Source: Candidatus Omnitrophota bacterium (GTDB taxonomy: Bacteria > Omnitrophota > Gorgyraeia > Pluralincolimonadales > Pluralincolimonadaceae). Taken from it: a DNA stretch of 16,018 nt. Below, piece by piece: positions 1-6,903 of the stretch. The translations under genes and the position numbers were made by a program. The stretch lies in the NCBI GenBank assembly GCA_020061685.1, contig JAGUXU010000138.1, forward strand, positions 1-16,018. The letters are read 5' to 3'. The notes under the pieces were generated by a model, which worked only from the letters and a program-made list of their open reading frames with translations, had not been told where the DNA came from and searched no databases. Positions within the stretch are counted from its first letter, which is position 1, and each line of letters begins with the position of its first letter.

Positions 1-125
1 GAGATGGCGGCCCGACCATCCAAATAAAACCTCTGGAAAGTAAACTTTCCAGACCCCTTTAACTTATGATACAGCTAAATTATACATCAATTTTAAGGAA
101 ACACAACCTATATTTTCGCGGACCT
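1..125. other. Non-coding flank after the NSS transporter unit
   Basis: No gene can be supported here. It lies downstream of the small membrane protein that ends at 126 and contains one clear hairpin at 32-53, annotated separately. On the minus strand an ATG at 19-17 opens a frame that runs off the window edge after six codons. It has no ribosome binding site and I do not call it. No tRNA-like fold was seen. Confidence 0.5.
32..53 (-). terminator. Probable intrinsic terminator after the asd-truA-NSS unit
   Basis: TCTGGAAAG and its exact complement CTTTCCAGA form a 9-bp stem around a 4-base loop. Read on the minus strand the stem is followed by GG and then TTTTATTT, a modest U-rich tail. It lies about 70 bases past the stop codon of the last gene, a sensible place to end the transcript. 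The tail is interrupted and starts two bases after the stem, so it may be a weak terminator or only an mRNA-stabilising hairpin. It is nearly symmetric, but the plus-strand side has only a short CCCCTTT tail. Confidence 0.5.
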
Positions 126-233
126 TTAATCCAAGCCGCTCTTTTTCGATAAAACCTTGCAGAAACAGAATACGGCAAGCAAAATTATAAAACCCCATGA
201 GAGGGCTAAAAATATCCATCCGCCTATGTTCAT
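126..233 (-). CDS. NSS transporter small subunit, MetS-like membrane microprotein
   Basis: This 35-residue protein begins MNIGGWIFLALSWGFIILL and ends KKSGLD. Residues 5-25 form one hydrophobic transmembrane helix, followed by a short lysine-containing tail, so the C-terminus is probably cytoplasmic. Its ATG overlaps the TGA of the LeuT-like transporter as ATGA (233-230), and a strong site, GAGGAGG, lies just upstream, so it is clearly set up to be translated with the transporter. Many bacterial NSS (SLC6-type) transporters have a tiny one-helix partner encoded directly downstream, named MetS in the Corynebacterium glutamicum MetPS methionine/alanine importer. Gene position, size and the aromatic-rich helix fit that family. 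The assignment rests on position and protein style, not on an alignment. It is too short to be picked up by many gene callers. Confidence 0.75.
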   Translation of the reverse strand: MNIGGWIFLALSWGFIILLAVFCFCKVLSKKSGLD

Positions 234-1783
234 TTTGTCCTCCTCTTCCCGCGCCAGGCAAATTTGACAGCCAGGGCGAGCCCGATAAGAATCGCCAAGA
301 GCATAATCCTTGTCCCGAGGACAAAGGGCTTATTTTCCGGGCTTACGTTCTTCATAATAAGCATATCTATACCAGAAGAGAACAAATACCAGCAGAGGAT
401 AACCAGTAAAAACACGGGTGTCACATATCTCATTATGAATTTATATATCTTTGGGATCTGTAATTCCGCGCCGTGATGCATCTCTTCCCATGCTTTATCT
501 ATCCCGAATATCCACGTGAATAATATCGTCTCTATTGTCGCGAACAATACGAGGCAGAATGTACCGCCCCAGAAGTCAAGTTCATCCACGACACCCCTGC
601 CTAAGAAGAATATCGCGGGCTGGCACAGGATAAAACAAACGATCCCTAAAATGGAAACTGCCCTCTTCCTGCTGATATCGAACTCGTCTTCCATGAATGC
701 GACTGCCGGCTGTGCCAGTGAGACGGACGATGTAACGCCCGCCAAAAAAAGCATTAAAAACCAAATAAACCCGAAGAACGCTCCGAAAGAGATGTTCTGA
801 AATATGAGCGGCATCGTGACAAATCCGAGATTAAACGCCCCGCTCTTGGCAACCTCCTGCGCGCCTATAGGGCCGAAGAACGAGAAGGCGGCGGTGATAA
901 CGATGCTTCCGCCAAGTATAACTTCGGCAAACTCATTCGTGCTGACTGCGGTCAAGCCCGAGAGCGTCACGTCGTCGCCCTTGGAGAGATAACTGGCATA
1001 TGTCAATATGACGCCTATCCCCACGCTTAAAGTGAAGAATATCTGCCCTGCCGCGGCAAGCCAGACCTTGGGGTCCTTTAAGGCCGAGAGATCGGGATTC
1101 CATAAGAACCCGAGGCCGTTTAACGAATTCCAATCCGGCTTTGCCGGATCAGGCGCGCCCAGGGTAAGGACTCTGACGGCAAGCAGAATGCCGCAGATAA
1201 AAAGCGCGGGCATGGCGATTTTGCAAAAACGCTCGATGCCGCCTTTTATGCCGTAATATATAACCGTTATATTCAGGAAGAACGTTATCAGGAAGAATAT
1301 ATAAGCGATCCAGAGCGAATCAAAGAACTGGTTCTTCTCAAGCCCCTGGAATGCGTTCAGGAAAGACTGCATCTGGCCCTGCCCTGTCGCTCCCGCGTAT
1401 TTGCCGGTCAGGGCAAAGAAACTATATGCCAGCGTCCACGACTCGATGTATGTATAATAAATGAATATAACGAGCGGCCCGAAGATGCCGATCACGCCGA
1501 AATATTTTATGAAGCGGTTTTTCTCCCATAATGTATGAAAAATGCCCGGGGCCGTGCCGTGCTCGAATCCGCCGCCGTATCTCCCGAGTGACCATTCTAT
1601 CCACATCAAAGGGATCCCGAGCAATAAGAGCGAGACGAAATACGGTATCATAAAAGCCCCGCCGCCGTTCTGAGCAGCCTGGACCGGAAATCTCAAAAAA
1701 TTACCCAGGCCCACGGCAGAACCTGCCACTGCCATGATTATCCCTAATTTAGTGCCCCATGCCTGGCGCTTCTTCGCCGCCAT
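230..1783 (-). CDS. Sodium-dependent NSS-family amino-acid transporter, LeuT-like
   Basis: This 517-residue inner-membrane protein, with about 12 helices, imports an amino acid with sodium. It resembles Aquifex LeuT along its whole length: the helix-1 stretch AVGLGNFLRFPVQAA (residues 23-37), GIPLMWIEWSLGRYGG (56-71), YIESW (112-116), GQIFFTLS (246-253) and AGVTSS (348-353). By comparison with LeuT as I remember it, sodium-site residues are kept: N28, T251, N283, A348, T351 and S352. The substrate pocket differs at LeuT N21 (S22 here), V104 (I106), F259 (I256) and I359 (L356), so the preferred amino acid may not be leucine. The start is the ATG at 1783, which shares one base with the truA stop (TGATG) and has GGAGG ten bases upstream. 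An ATG eight codons earlier lies inside truA and is less likely. The small-subunit gene follows by an ATGA overlap. Confidence 0.93.
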   Translation of the reverse strand: MAAKKRQAWGTKLGIIMAVAGSAVGLGNFLRFPVQAAQNGGGAFMIPYFVSLLLLGIPLMWIEWSLGRYGGGFEHGTAPGIFHTLWEKNRFIKYFGVIGIFGPLVIFIYYTYIESWTLAYSFFALTGKYAGATGQGQMQSFLNAFQGLEKNQFFDSLWIAYIFFLITFFLNITVIYYGIKGGIERFCKIAMPALFICGILLAVRVLTLGAPDPAKPDWNSLNGLGFLWNPDLSALKDPKVWLAAAGQIFFTLSVGIGVILTYASYLSKGDDVTLSGLTAVSTNEFAEVILGGSIVITAAFSFFGPIGAQEVAKSGAFNLGFVTMPLIFQNISFGAFFGFIWFLMLFLAGVTSSVSLAQPAVAFMEDEFDISRKRAVSILGIVCFILCQPAIFFLGRGVVDELDFWGGTFCLVLFATIETILFTWIFGIDKAWEEMHHGAELQIPKIYKFIMRYVTPVFLLVILCWYLFSSGIDMLIMKNVSPENKPFVLGTRIMLLAILIGLALAVKFAWRGKRRTK

Positions 1784-2520
1784 CAGTATTTGACCTCCAT
1801 AAGGCATAAGCCCTTTGCCGGCGCCGTAGGCCCGGCAAGTTTTCTATTCTTTGCCTTCAGTATCTTGACCGTGCTGCCCGGCTTAAATTTTCCTCTTCCT
1901 ATCTCAATAAGGGTGCCTGCGATATTCCTAACCATATTATACAAAAAACCGTCGGCTTCGACAGTAATTTTTATCAGGCCGCCGCTTTTCTTGATATCCA
2001 GTCTTTTTATCGTACGGACCGATGAGCGCTCTATCCTGTCAGCCGCCTGAAAAGATCTGAAGTCATGTCTTCCGATCAGGACCTTCGCTTCTTTTTTCAT
2101 CAACGCAAGATTTAATCTGTACGGTATATGAACGGTGAAATTCCTTTGGATGGCCGACGGCGATGCGCCATTTATTATAGTATAGCGGTAGGTCTTTGAT
2201 TTCGCGTCAAACCTCGCGTGGAATTTAAGCTGGACTTCTCTTGCTTCTTTTATGACTATGTCTTCCGGAAGGACGCTGTTCAACCCGCGCTGGAGCTTGT
2301 AGAGCGGGATATGTGAGGCCGTCTTGAAATTGGCTATATGACCGAGCGCGTGGACACCGGCATCAGTCCTGCCGCAGGGAATAAGCCGCGCCTTACGGCC
2401 TGTAATCCGTTTAAGCGCGGCTTCTATTGTATCCTGGATGCTGCGGGAATTTTTCTGCGATTGCCAGCCGGAATAATTCGTGCCGTCGTATTCTATCTTG
2501 AGGAGGATATTACGGATCAA
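1783..2520 (-). CDS. truA: tRNA pseudouridine(38-40) synthase TruA
   Basis: This enzyme isomerises uridines 38-40 of the tRNA anticodon arm to pseudouridine in the cytoplasm. The protein is 245 residues, close to Bacillus TruA. The N-terminal strand KIEYDGTNYSGWQ (8-20) and the catalytic loop CGRTDAGVHALGH hold the nucleophile Asp53. FHARFDAKSKTYRY and GFLYNMVRNIAGTL are the usual later motifs. No ATG fits the family start. I chose TTG at 2520-2518 because it gives the expected N-terminus (MIRNILLKIEYDG) and overlaps the asd stop as TTGA, which mirrors the ATGA junctions elsewhere in the window. The upstream ATG at 2601 would add 27 residues that are antiphase asd coding sequence. The ribosome binding site is weak (GGAAGAA, about 15 bases upstream), so translation probably depends on coupling to asd. 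Confidence 0.93.
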   Translation of the reverse strand: MIRNILLKIEYDGTNYSGWQSQKNSRSIQDTIEAALKRITGRKARLIPCGRTDAGVHALGHIANFKTASHIPLYKLQRGLNSVLPEDIVIKEAREVQLKFHARFDAKSKTYRYTIINGASPSAIQRNFTVHIPYRLNLALMKKEAKVLIGRHDFRSFQAADRIERSSVRTIKRLDIKKSGGLIKITVEADGFLYNMVRNIAGTLIEIGRGKFKPGSTVKILKAKNRKLAGPTAPAKGLCLMEVKY

Positions 2521-3539
2521 TATTTTATTAATTCTTCCGCTATCTGAATGGCGTTGGTGGCGGCGCCTTTGCGCAGGTTGTCCGCGACGACCCACAGCCA
2601 CAGGCCGTTCTTCACAAAATAGTCGGAGCGGATGCGTCCGACGAAGGTCTCATCCCTTCCTTCGGCATCCTTAGGCATGGGATAAAGGCCTTTCTTGGGG
2701 TCATCCTCGACTATGATGCCCGGAGATTTCGAAAGGAGCGCCCTGGCTTTATCGGGGCTGATCGGCTTTCCGGTCTCGATATATATGGACTCGGAATGGC
2801 CGGTCCTTACCGGCACACGGACGGTGGTCGCGGAGATCTTTATCTTCGGCGCATGCATTATCTTATGGGTCTCATTGACCAGCTTCCACTCCTCATTGGT
2901 GTAATCGCATTCGGCAAAGCTTCCTATGTGCGGAAATACGTTATAAGCCAGCTGTTGCGGCATTGAACGCTCGACGTCGACGTGGATATTCTCATATCTG
3001 CTCGCGTGAATCGCGGCCGCCTCGGCCTTTAACTGCTCGACCGCGTTCTTTCCGGCACCGGATGAAGCCTGCAAAGTGGTGACAATTATCCTCTTTATCC
3101 CGACTTTCTTATGGATCGGATTAAGCGCTACGACCATCTGTATAGTCGAGCAATTCGGGTTCGCGATTATTCCCTTGTGTTTTTTGACATCGGCGGCATT
3201 CACTTCAGGCACGACCAACGGGACCTTTGGGTCCATGCGGAAATCGGCGCCGTTATCGATGACTACCGCGCCCCTCTTTACCGCTTCTTTGGCATAGGTT
3301 ACCGCCGCGCCTTTTTCGCCCTCGGTGCCGGCGAAGAGCGCGATATCTATCCCCTCGAAAGCCTCGGGAGAGATCGCCTGCACGGAATATCTCTGTCCGT
3401 CGACGTCTATCTCCCTTGAGCTCCTTGCCAGGACCCTCAGTTCGCCGACAGGGAAATTCCGCTGGCGCAGGACGCGCAGCATCTCTATCCCTACCGCGCC
3501 TACACCTACGACGCAAACGTTATACCTGCTTTTTCTCAT
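2517..3539 (-). CDS. asd: Aspartate-semialdehyde dehydrogenase
   Basis: Asd reduces aspartyl-4-phosphate to aspartate semialdehyde with NADPH, the branch point to lysine, diaminopimelate for peptidoglycan, methionine and threonine. The protein is 340 residues, normal for the family. The N-terminal Rossmann loop is GVGAVG (12-17), where many homologues have GATGAVG. The catalytic cysteine is C130 in ANPNCSTIQ, preceded by PLVVPEVN (107-114). SSGAGKNAVEQL (159-170) and RVPVRTGHSE (241-250), with R241 and H248, complete the active site. The stretch after Rossmann strand four reads FAGTEGEKG rather than the common FSAGGSVSK, a variant. GAGG lies ten bases before the ATG. It is first in its unit, after a 107-base gap carrying an inverted repeat, and overlaps truA at its stop. 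Confidence 0.95.
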   Translation of the reverse strand: MRKSRYNVCVVGVGAVGIEMLRVLRQRNFPVGELRVLARSSREIDVDGQRYSVQAISPEAFEGIDIALFAGTEGEKGAAVTYAKEAVKRGAVVIDNGADFRMDPKVPLVVPEVNAADVKKHKGIIANPNCSTIQMVVALNPIHKKVGIKRIIVTTLQASSGAGKNAVEQLKAEAAAIHASRYENIHVDVERSMPQQLAYNVFPHIGSFAECDYTNEEWKLVNETHKIMHAPKIKISATTVRVPVRTGHSESIYIETGKPISPDKARALLSKSPGIIVEDDPKKGLYPMPKDAEGRDETFVGRIRSDYFVKNGLWLWVVADNLRKGAATNAIQIAEELIKY

Positions 3540-3572
3540 TTATAGCAACCCTCACTTTAGCGAAAATTGTAA

Positions 3573-3644
3573 AACGAAAAATGCAAAATTAAAATTCAAA
3601 ACTTAAAACTTTAACTTTTCGCTTTGCGCTTTGCGTTTTTCGTT
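3573..3644. repeat. Imperfect inverted repeat in the leuB-asd gap
   Basis: The 107-base gap between leuB (stop at 3647) and asd is very AT-rich, unlike its GC-balanced neighbours. The 15-base arms AACGAAAAATGCAAA (3573-3587) and TTTGCGTTTTTCGTT (3630-3644) are complementary except for one position that pairs as G-U in RNA on the strand carrying the G. The loop contains a tandem CGCTTTG CGCTTTG (3620-3633) and A/T-rich stretches that partly pair. Read on the minus strand, a TACAAT hexamer (3571-3566) follows the repeat and could be a -10 element for asd, but no good -35 sits at the right distance. It could act as a transcript end for leuB, a leader for asd, or be a dispersed intergenic element. 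Confidence 0.6.
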
Positions 3645-3646
3645 AA

Positions 3647-4702
3647 TTATATATTTTTTACCACCAAATCGCCGACCTCGGTCGTCGAATAACCCATCTT
3701 GCCCGCGGCTAAGGACTTTAACTTGGTGCTCACTATTTTTATGACTGCCTCTTCTACCGCCTTACCCGCTTTCACCTCTCCTAAATTCTCAAGCATCATC
3801 CCCGCAGCGCAGATAGCGGCAAGGGGATTGATGACGTTCTGGCCGGTATATTTCGGCGCCGAGCCGCCTATCGGCTCGAACATCGAGACGCCCTGCGGGT
3901 TGATATTCCCGCCCGCGGCTATACCCATGCCGCCTTGTATCATCGCCCCCAGGTCGGTTATGATATCGCCGAATATATTATCGGTCACGATAACATCGAA
4001 CCACTCGGGGTTCTTGACGAACCACATCGTCGTGGCGTCGACATGCGCGTAATCCGTCTTGATATCGGGATACTCCTTGGCGACCTCGTTAAATGTCCTC
4101 TGCCATAAGTCCCATGCGTAGGTCAGAACGTTGGTCTTGCCGCAAAGCGTAAGTTTCTTCCTCTTGTTGCGTTTCTTACAATATTCAAACGCGTAACGGA
4201 TACAGCGCTCGACACCCTTGCGCGTGTTATACGATATCTGGATGGCGACTTCGTCTTTTGTCCCTTTATCGCGGAATTCGCCCATCCCTTTGTAAATCCC
4301 CTCGGAATTCTCGCGGACCACGACAAAATCTATGTCTTCCGGTTTCTTGTCCTTTAACGGGCAATATGCCGAATTGTAGAGTTTTACCGGGCGTAGATTG
4401 ATATACTGGTCCAGCGAGAACCTTAATTTCAAAAGGACGCCCGTCTCGATGATCCCCGGCTTGACATTGGGGTCTCCGACCGCGCCCAGATAGATCGCAT
4501 TATATTTCTTTAACTCCTCGACGTCATTATCCTCGACGAGCTTTCCGGTCTTAAGATAGCGCGCCCCGCTGAAATCGAATTCCTTTGTCTCATACTTGAA
4601 TCCAAACTTCTGGCTTGCGGCCTTCAAGACCTTCAAGCCTTCTCTGACCACCTCCGGCCCGGTGCCGTCACCGCCTATTACAGCGATCCTGTAGTTGTTC
4701 AT
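3647..4702 (-). CDS. leuB: 3-isopropylmalate dehydrogenase-type decarboxylating dehydrogenase
   Basis: This oxidises and decarboxylates (2R,3S)-3-isopropylmalate with NAD, the third committed leucine step. The protein is 351 residues from the ATG at 4702, which overlaps the leuD stop as ATGA. An ATG six codons upstream lies within leuD and would add only MGGQEK. Family residues are visible: GGDGTGPEV (10-18), substrate arginines R94, R104 and R130, Y137, K189 in CGKTN, D222, and metal ligands D246 and D250 in FGDIITDLGA. GGSAPKYTGQNVINP (279-293) is the cofactor region. The loop around Y137 reads RENSEGIYKG, not the RELTGGIYFG of typical bacterial LeuB. RENSEG loops also occur in isocitrate, homoisocitrate and tartrate/malate members of the family, so position next to leuC and leuD is the main ground for choosing isopropylmalate. 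Homoisocitrate dehydrogenase is the main alternative. Confidence 0.85.
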   Translation of the reverse strand: MNNYRIAVIGGDGTGPEVVREGLKVLKAASQKFGFKYETKEFDFSGARYLKTGKLVEDNDVEELKKYNAIYLGAVGDPNVKPGIIETGVLLKLRFSLDQYINLRPVKLYNSAYCPLKDKKPEDIDFVVVRENSEGIYKGMGEFRDKGTKDEVAIQISYNTRKGVERCIRYAFEYCKKRNKRKKLTLCGKTNVLTYAWDLWQRTFNEVAKEYPDIKTDYAHVDATTMWFVKNPEWFDVIVTDNIFGDIITDLGAMIQGGMGIAAGGNINPQGVSMFEPIGGSAPKYTGQNVINPLAAICAAGMMLENLGEVKAGKAVEEAVIKIVSTKLKSLAAGKMGYSTTEVGDLVVKNI

Positions 4703-5187
4703 TTTTTCTTGGCCACCCATTTCATAAGCCCGCCTGCCGAGATCAACTCCTCCATAAATCCCGGCATCGGCTTCGATTTATACGTCTTGTTTTTCGTCAG
4801 GTTCCTTATCTCGCCTTTTGAGGCGTCCACTTCTATCTCGTCGCCGTTCTCGATCGCCTTACCGGCCTGCGCGGATTCAAAAATCGGAAGGCCGATATTT
4901 ATGCTGTTGCGGAAGAATATCCTCGCGAAACTCTCCGCGATGACGCAGGAGACGCCGCATCCCTTAAGCGAAAGCGGCGCGTGTTCACGGCTCGAGCCGC
5001 ACCCGAAATTCTTCCCTGCCACGATGATATCGCCCTTTGCCATCTTCTTCGAGAAACCCGGCTCTATCCCCTCCATGCAATGCGGTCCCAATTCCCCGGC
5101 CGTAGTCAGTGCGAGGAACTTTGCCGGGATTATTTCATCCGTATTGACATCGTCCCTGAATTTCCAGGCGCGTCCTTTTATTATCAT
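4699..5187 (-). CDS. leuD: 3-isopropylmalate dehydratase small subunit
   Basis: The small swivelling subunit pairs with LeuC to convert 2-isopropylmalate to 3-isopropylmalate in the cytoplasm. At 162 residues it is the short archaeal/HacB-like type rather than the roughly 200-residue proteobacterial type. Visible motifs are FRDDVNTDEIIPAKFL (10-25) and the substrate-contact loop GKNFGCGSSREHAPLSL (58-74). The loop that in this family helps separate isopropylmalate from homoaconitate substrates reads FLAL (24-27), which does not match the signatures I remember, so specificity is inferred from context. The ATG overlaps the leuC TGA as ATGA, with GGAGGA seven bases upstream. The stop overlaps the leuB start in the same way. 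Confidence 0.92.
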   Translation of the reverse strand: MIIKGRAWKFRDDVNTDEIIPAKFLALTTAGELGPHCMEGIEPGFSKKMAKGDIIVAGKNFGCGSSREHAPLSLKGCGVSCVIAESFARIFFRNSINIGLPIFESAQAGKAIENGDEIEVDASKGEIRNLTKNKTYKSKPMPGFMEELISAGGLMKWVAKKK

Positions 5188-6455
5188 ATGACTTCCTCCG
5201 GATGGGCGATCTTCCCTTTTACGGCGCTCGCCGCGGCGACCGCCGGATTCGAGAGATAGACCTCTGATTTCAAGTGCCCCATCCTGCCTACAAAATTCCT
5301 GTTAGTGGTCGCGACAGAGACCTCGCCCGCCGCCAGGACTCCCATATGTCCGCCTAAACACGGCCCGCAGGTAGGCGTTGATACCGCGCACCCCGCCTTT
5401 ACAAAAATTTCGATCAGGCCTTCCTTCATCGCCTGTAAATAGACGGCCTGCGTGGCGGGAAAGACGATGCAGCGGACGTCCTTGTGGACCTTCTTTCCTT
5501 TTAATACCTTCGCGGCGATCCTTAAGTCGCTTATCCTTCCGTTCGTGCACGAGCCGATGACCGACTGGTCTATCCTTATACCCTTCGCCTGGCTGACAGG
5601 CTTCGCGTTAGATGGAAGGGATGGAAACGCGACCTGCGGTTCCAATTTTGTCACGTCGTATTCCTTGACCTCGCAATACTCCGCGTCCTTGTCGCTCTTA
5701 TATACCTTCCATTTCTTCTTTGATTTCTTGGCCGTCTGCTTGACGTATTCCAGGGTTATCCTATCCGGCGCGATGATACCGTTCTTGCCGCCGGCCTCTA
5801 TCGCCATATTGCACATGGCGAACCTGTCATCCATCGGAAGCCGCGATATGGCCTCACCGGTGAACTCCATAGACTTATATAACGCGCCGTCGACCCCGAT
5901 ATCCCCGATAGTAAACAGGATGAGGTCCTTTCCGCCGACCCATTTATTGAGCCGTCCGGTATAGACGAACTTCATCTGTTCGGGCACCTTGAACCATAAC
6001 CTTCCCCGCACGAATACCGCGGCGAGGTCAGTCGAGCCCACGCCGGTCGAGAAAGCGCCGACCGCCCCGTAGGTGCAGGTATGCGAATCCGCGCCGATTA
6101 TCAGGTCTCCGGGCATGGTAAGCCCCTCTTCCGGAAGGAGCGCGTGCTCTATGCCCATACAGCCGATCTCATAGTAATATTTTATGCCGTATTTCTTGGC
6201 GAAGTCCCTCAAGGTCCTCAAGTTCTCCGCGGACCTTATGTCTTTCGCCGGAGCGAAATGATCGGGTACGATCGCTATCTTCCTGTTATCGTATACCTTC
6301 TTTGCCCCTGTGCGCTCGAATTCGGCTATAGCCAAGGGTGCCGTGATATCGTTGCCAAGCCCCAGGTCTACCTTGCATTCTATCAGGTCACCCGGCGAGA
6401 TGCTCTTTGCGTCGGTATGAGCCGATAATATCTTTTCCGTTATCGTATAACCCAT
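5184..6455 (-). CDS. leuC: 3-isopropylmalate dehydratase large subunit
   Basis: This aconitase-family subunit carries the [4Fe-4S] cluster and performs the isomerisation of isopropylmalate with LeuD. The protein is 423 residues, the length of the archaeal-type LeuC/HacA group, not the roughly 470 residues of the proteobacterial type. Cluster cysteines are C303 in IGSCTNGR and C363 and C366 in TCGPCLGGHMG. Other family blocks are VPDHFAPAKD (63-72), IGADSHTCTYGAVGAFSTGVG (120-140) and TTNRNFVGRMGH (383-394). The ATG directly abuts the stop of the acetyltransferase gene (TAGATG), with AGAGG seven bases upstream. Homoaconitase is the alternative for this length class; the adjacent leuD and leuB do not exclude it. 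Confidence 0.93.
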   Translation of the reverse strand: MGYTITEKILSAHTDAKSISPGDLIECKVDLGLGNDITAPLAIAEFERTGAKKVYDNRKIAIVPDHFAPAKDIRSAENLRTLRDFAKKYGIKYYYEIGCMGIEHALLPEEGLTMPGDLIIGADSHTCTYGAVGAFSTGVGSTDLAAVFVRGRLWFKVPEQMKFVYTGRLNKWVGGKDLILFTIGDIGVDGALYKSMEFTGEAISRLPMDDRFAMCNMAIEAGGKNGIIAPDRITLEYVKQTAKKSKKKWKVYKSDKDAEYCEVKEYDVTKLEPQVAFPSLPSNAKPVSQAKGIRIDQSVIGSCTNGRISDLRIAAKVLKGKKVHKDVRCIVFPATQAVYLQAMKEGLIEIFVKAGCAVSTPTCGPCLGGHMGVLAAGEVSVATTNRNFVGRMGHLKSEVYLSNPAVAAASAVKGKIAHPEEVI

Positions 6456-6902
6456 CTATAACCTCTTTAAATATGCGACCTCGTCGCATTTCGCGAACTT
6501 AGAGCATATGAAACAATCCGTCCATATCTTCTGCGGCAGTTTGGATTTGTCTATATGCTTGAACCCGTATTTCCTGAAAAAAGCCGGCGCTAACGTAAGG
6601 GCAAAGACTTTTTTTATGCCGAGCCTCTTGGCTTCTCCAAGGCAAGCATTTAATAATTCCCCGCCGATGCCCTTCTTCCACTTGCCGCTGTCGACCGCTA
6701 ACGACCTTATCTCGGCGAGGTCATCGGCATAAATATGCAGCGCCACACAACCCAATACCTTACCGTCATCGTATACCCAGAAATCCCTTATGCGCTCGCA
6801 TATATCGCTGAGCTTGCGAGGGAGCAGCATATTTCTCTTGGAATAATACCCTATCAGTACGCGTATCGGCTTGGCGTCCTTTAATCCGGCTTTCCTGACC
6901 AT
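6456..6902 (-). CDS. Short stand-alone N-acetylglutamate synthase-like GNAT acetyltransferase
   Basis: This 148-residue single GNAT domain probably transfers acetyl from acetyl-CoA to glutamate, the first step of arginine synthesis. The acetyl-CoA loop is KWKKGIGGELL (74-84), preceded by the strand LAEIRSLAVD (62-71) and followed by KKVFALTLAPAFFRKYGF (97-114). The C-terminus has KLPQKIWTDCFICSKFAKCDE (121-141), with cysteines 130, 133 and 139. I recognise this DCxxCxKFxxCDE ending from the short ArgA-like proteins that stand alone, without the amino-acid-kinase domain of classical ArgA. The gene starts one base after the thiG stop, with GGAGGGGG about 12 bases upstream, and its stop abuts leuC. 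No other arg gene is present, so the role is inferred from family resemblance. The C-terminal cysteines could bind metal; that is unproven. Confidence 0.78.
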   Translation of the reverse strand: MVRKAGLKDAKPIRVLIGYYSKRNMLLPRKLSDICERIRDFWVYDDGKVLGCVALHIYADDLAEIRSLAVDSGKWKKGIGGELLNACLGEAKRLGIKKVFALTLAPAFFRKYGFKHIDKSKLPQKIWTDCFICSKFAKCDEVAYLKRL

Positions 6903-6903
6903 C

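Noticed and set aside
1..30. Possible tRNA or start of another gene at the window edge
   Set aside because: Only about 30 bases are visible; the GATGG/CCATC pairing is 5 bp and no tRNA landmarks or ribosome site are present.
64..324. 86-codon minus-strand frame spanning the end of the NSS gene
   Set aside because: It is out of frame with both the transporter and the MetS-like protein, which has the good ribosome site and the transmembrane pattern.
5452..5964. Long open frame of about 170 codons on the plus strand, antisense to leuC
   Set aside because: It lies fully inside leuC, has no ribosome site or recognisable protein, and the leuC frame shows all family motifs. It is a by-product of codon bias.
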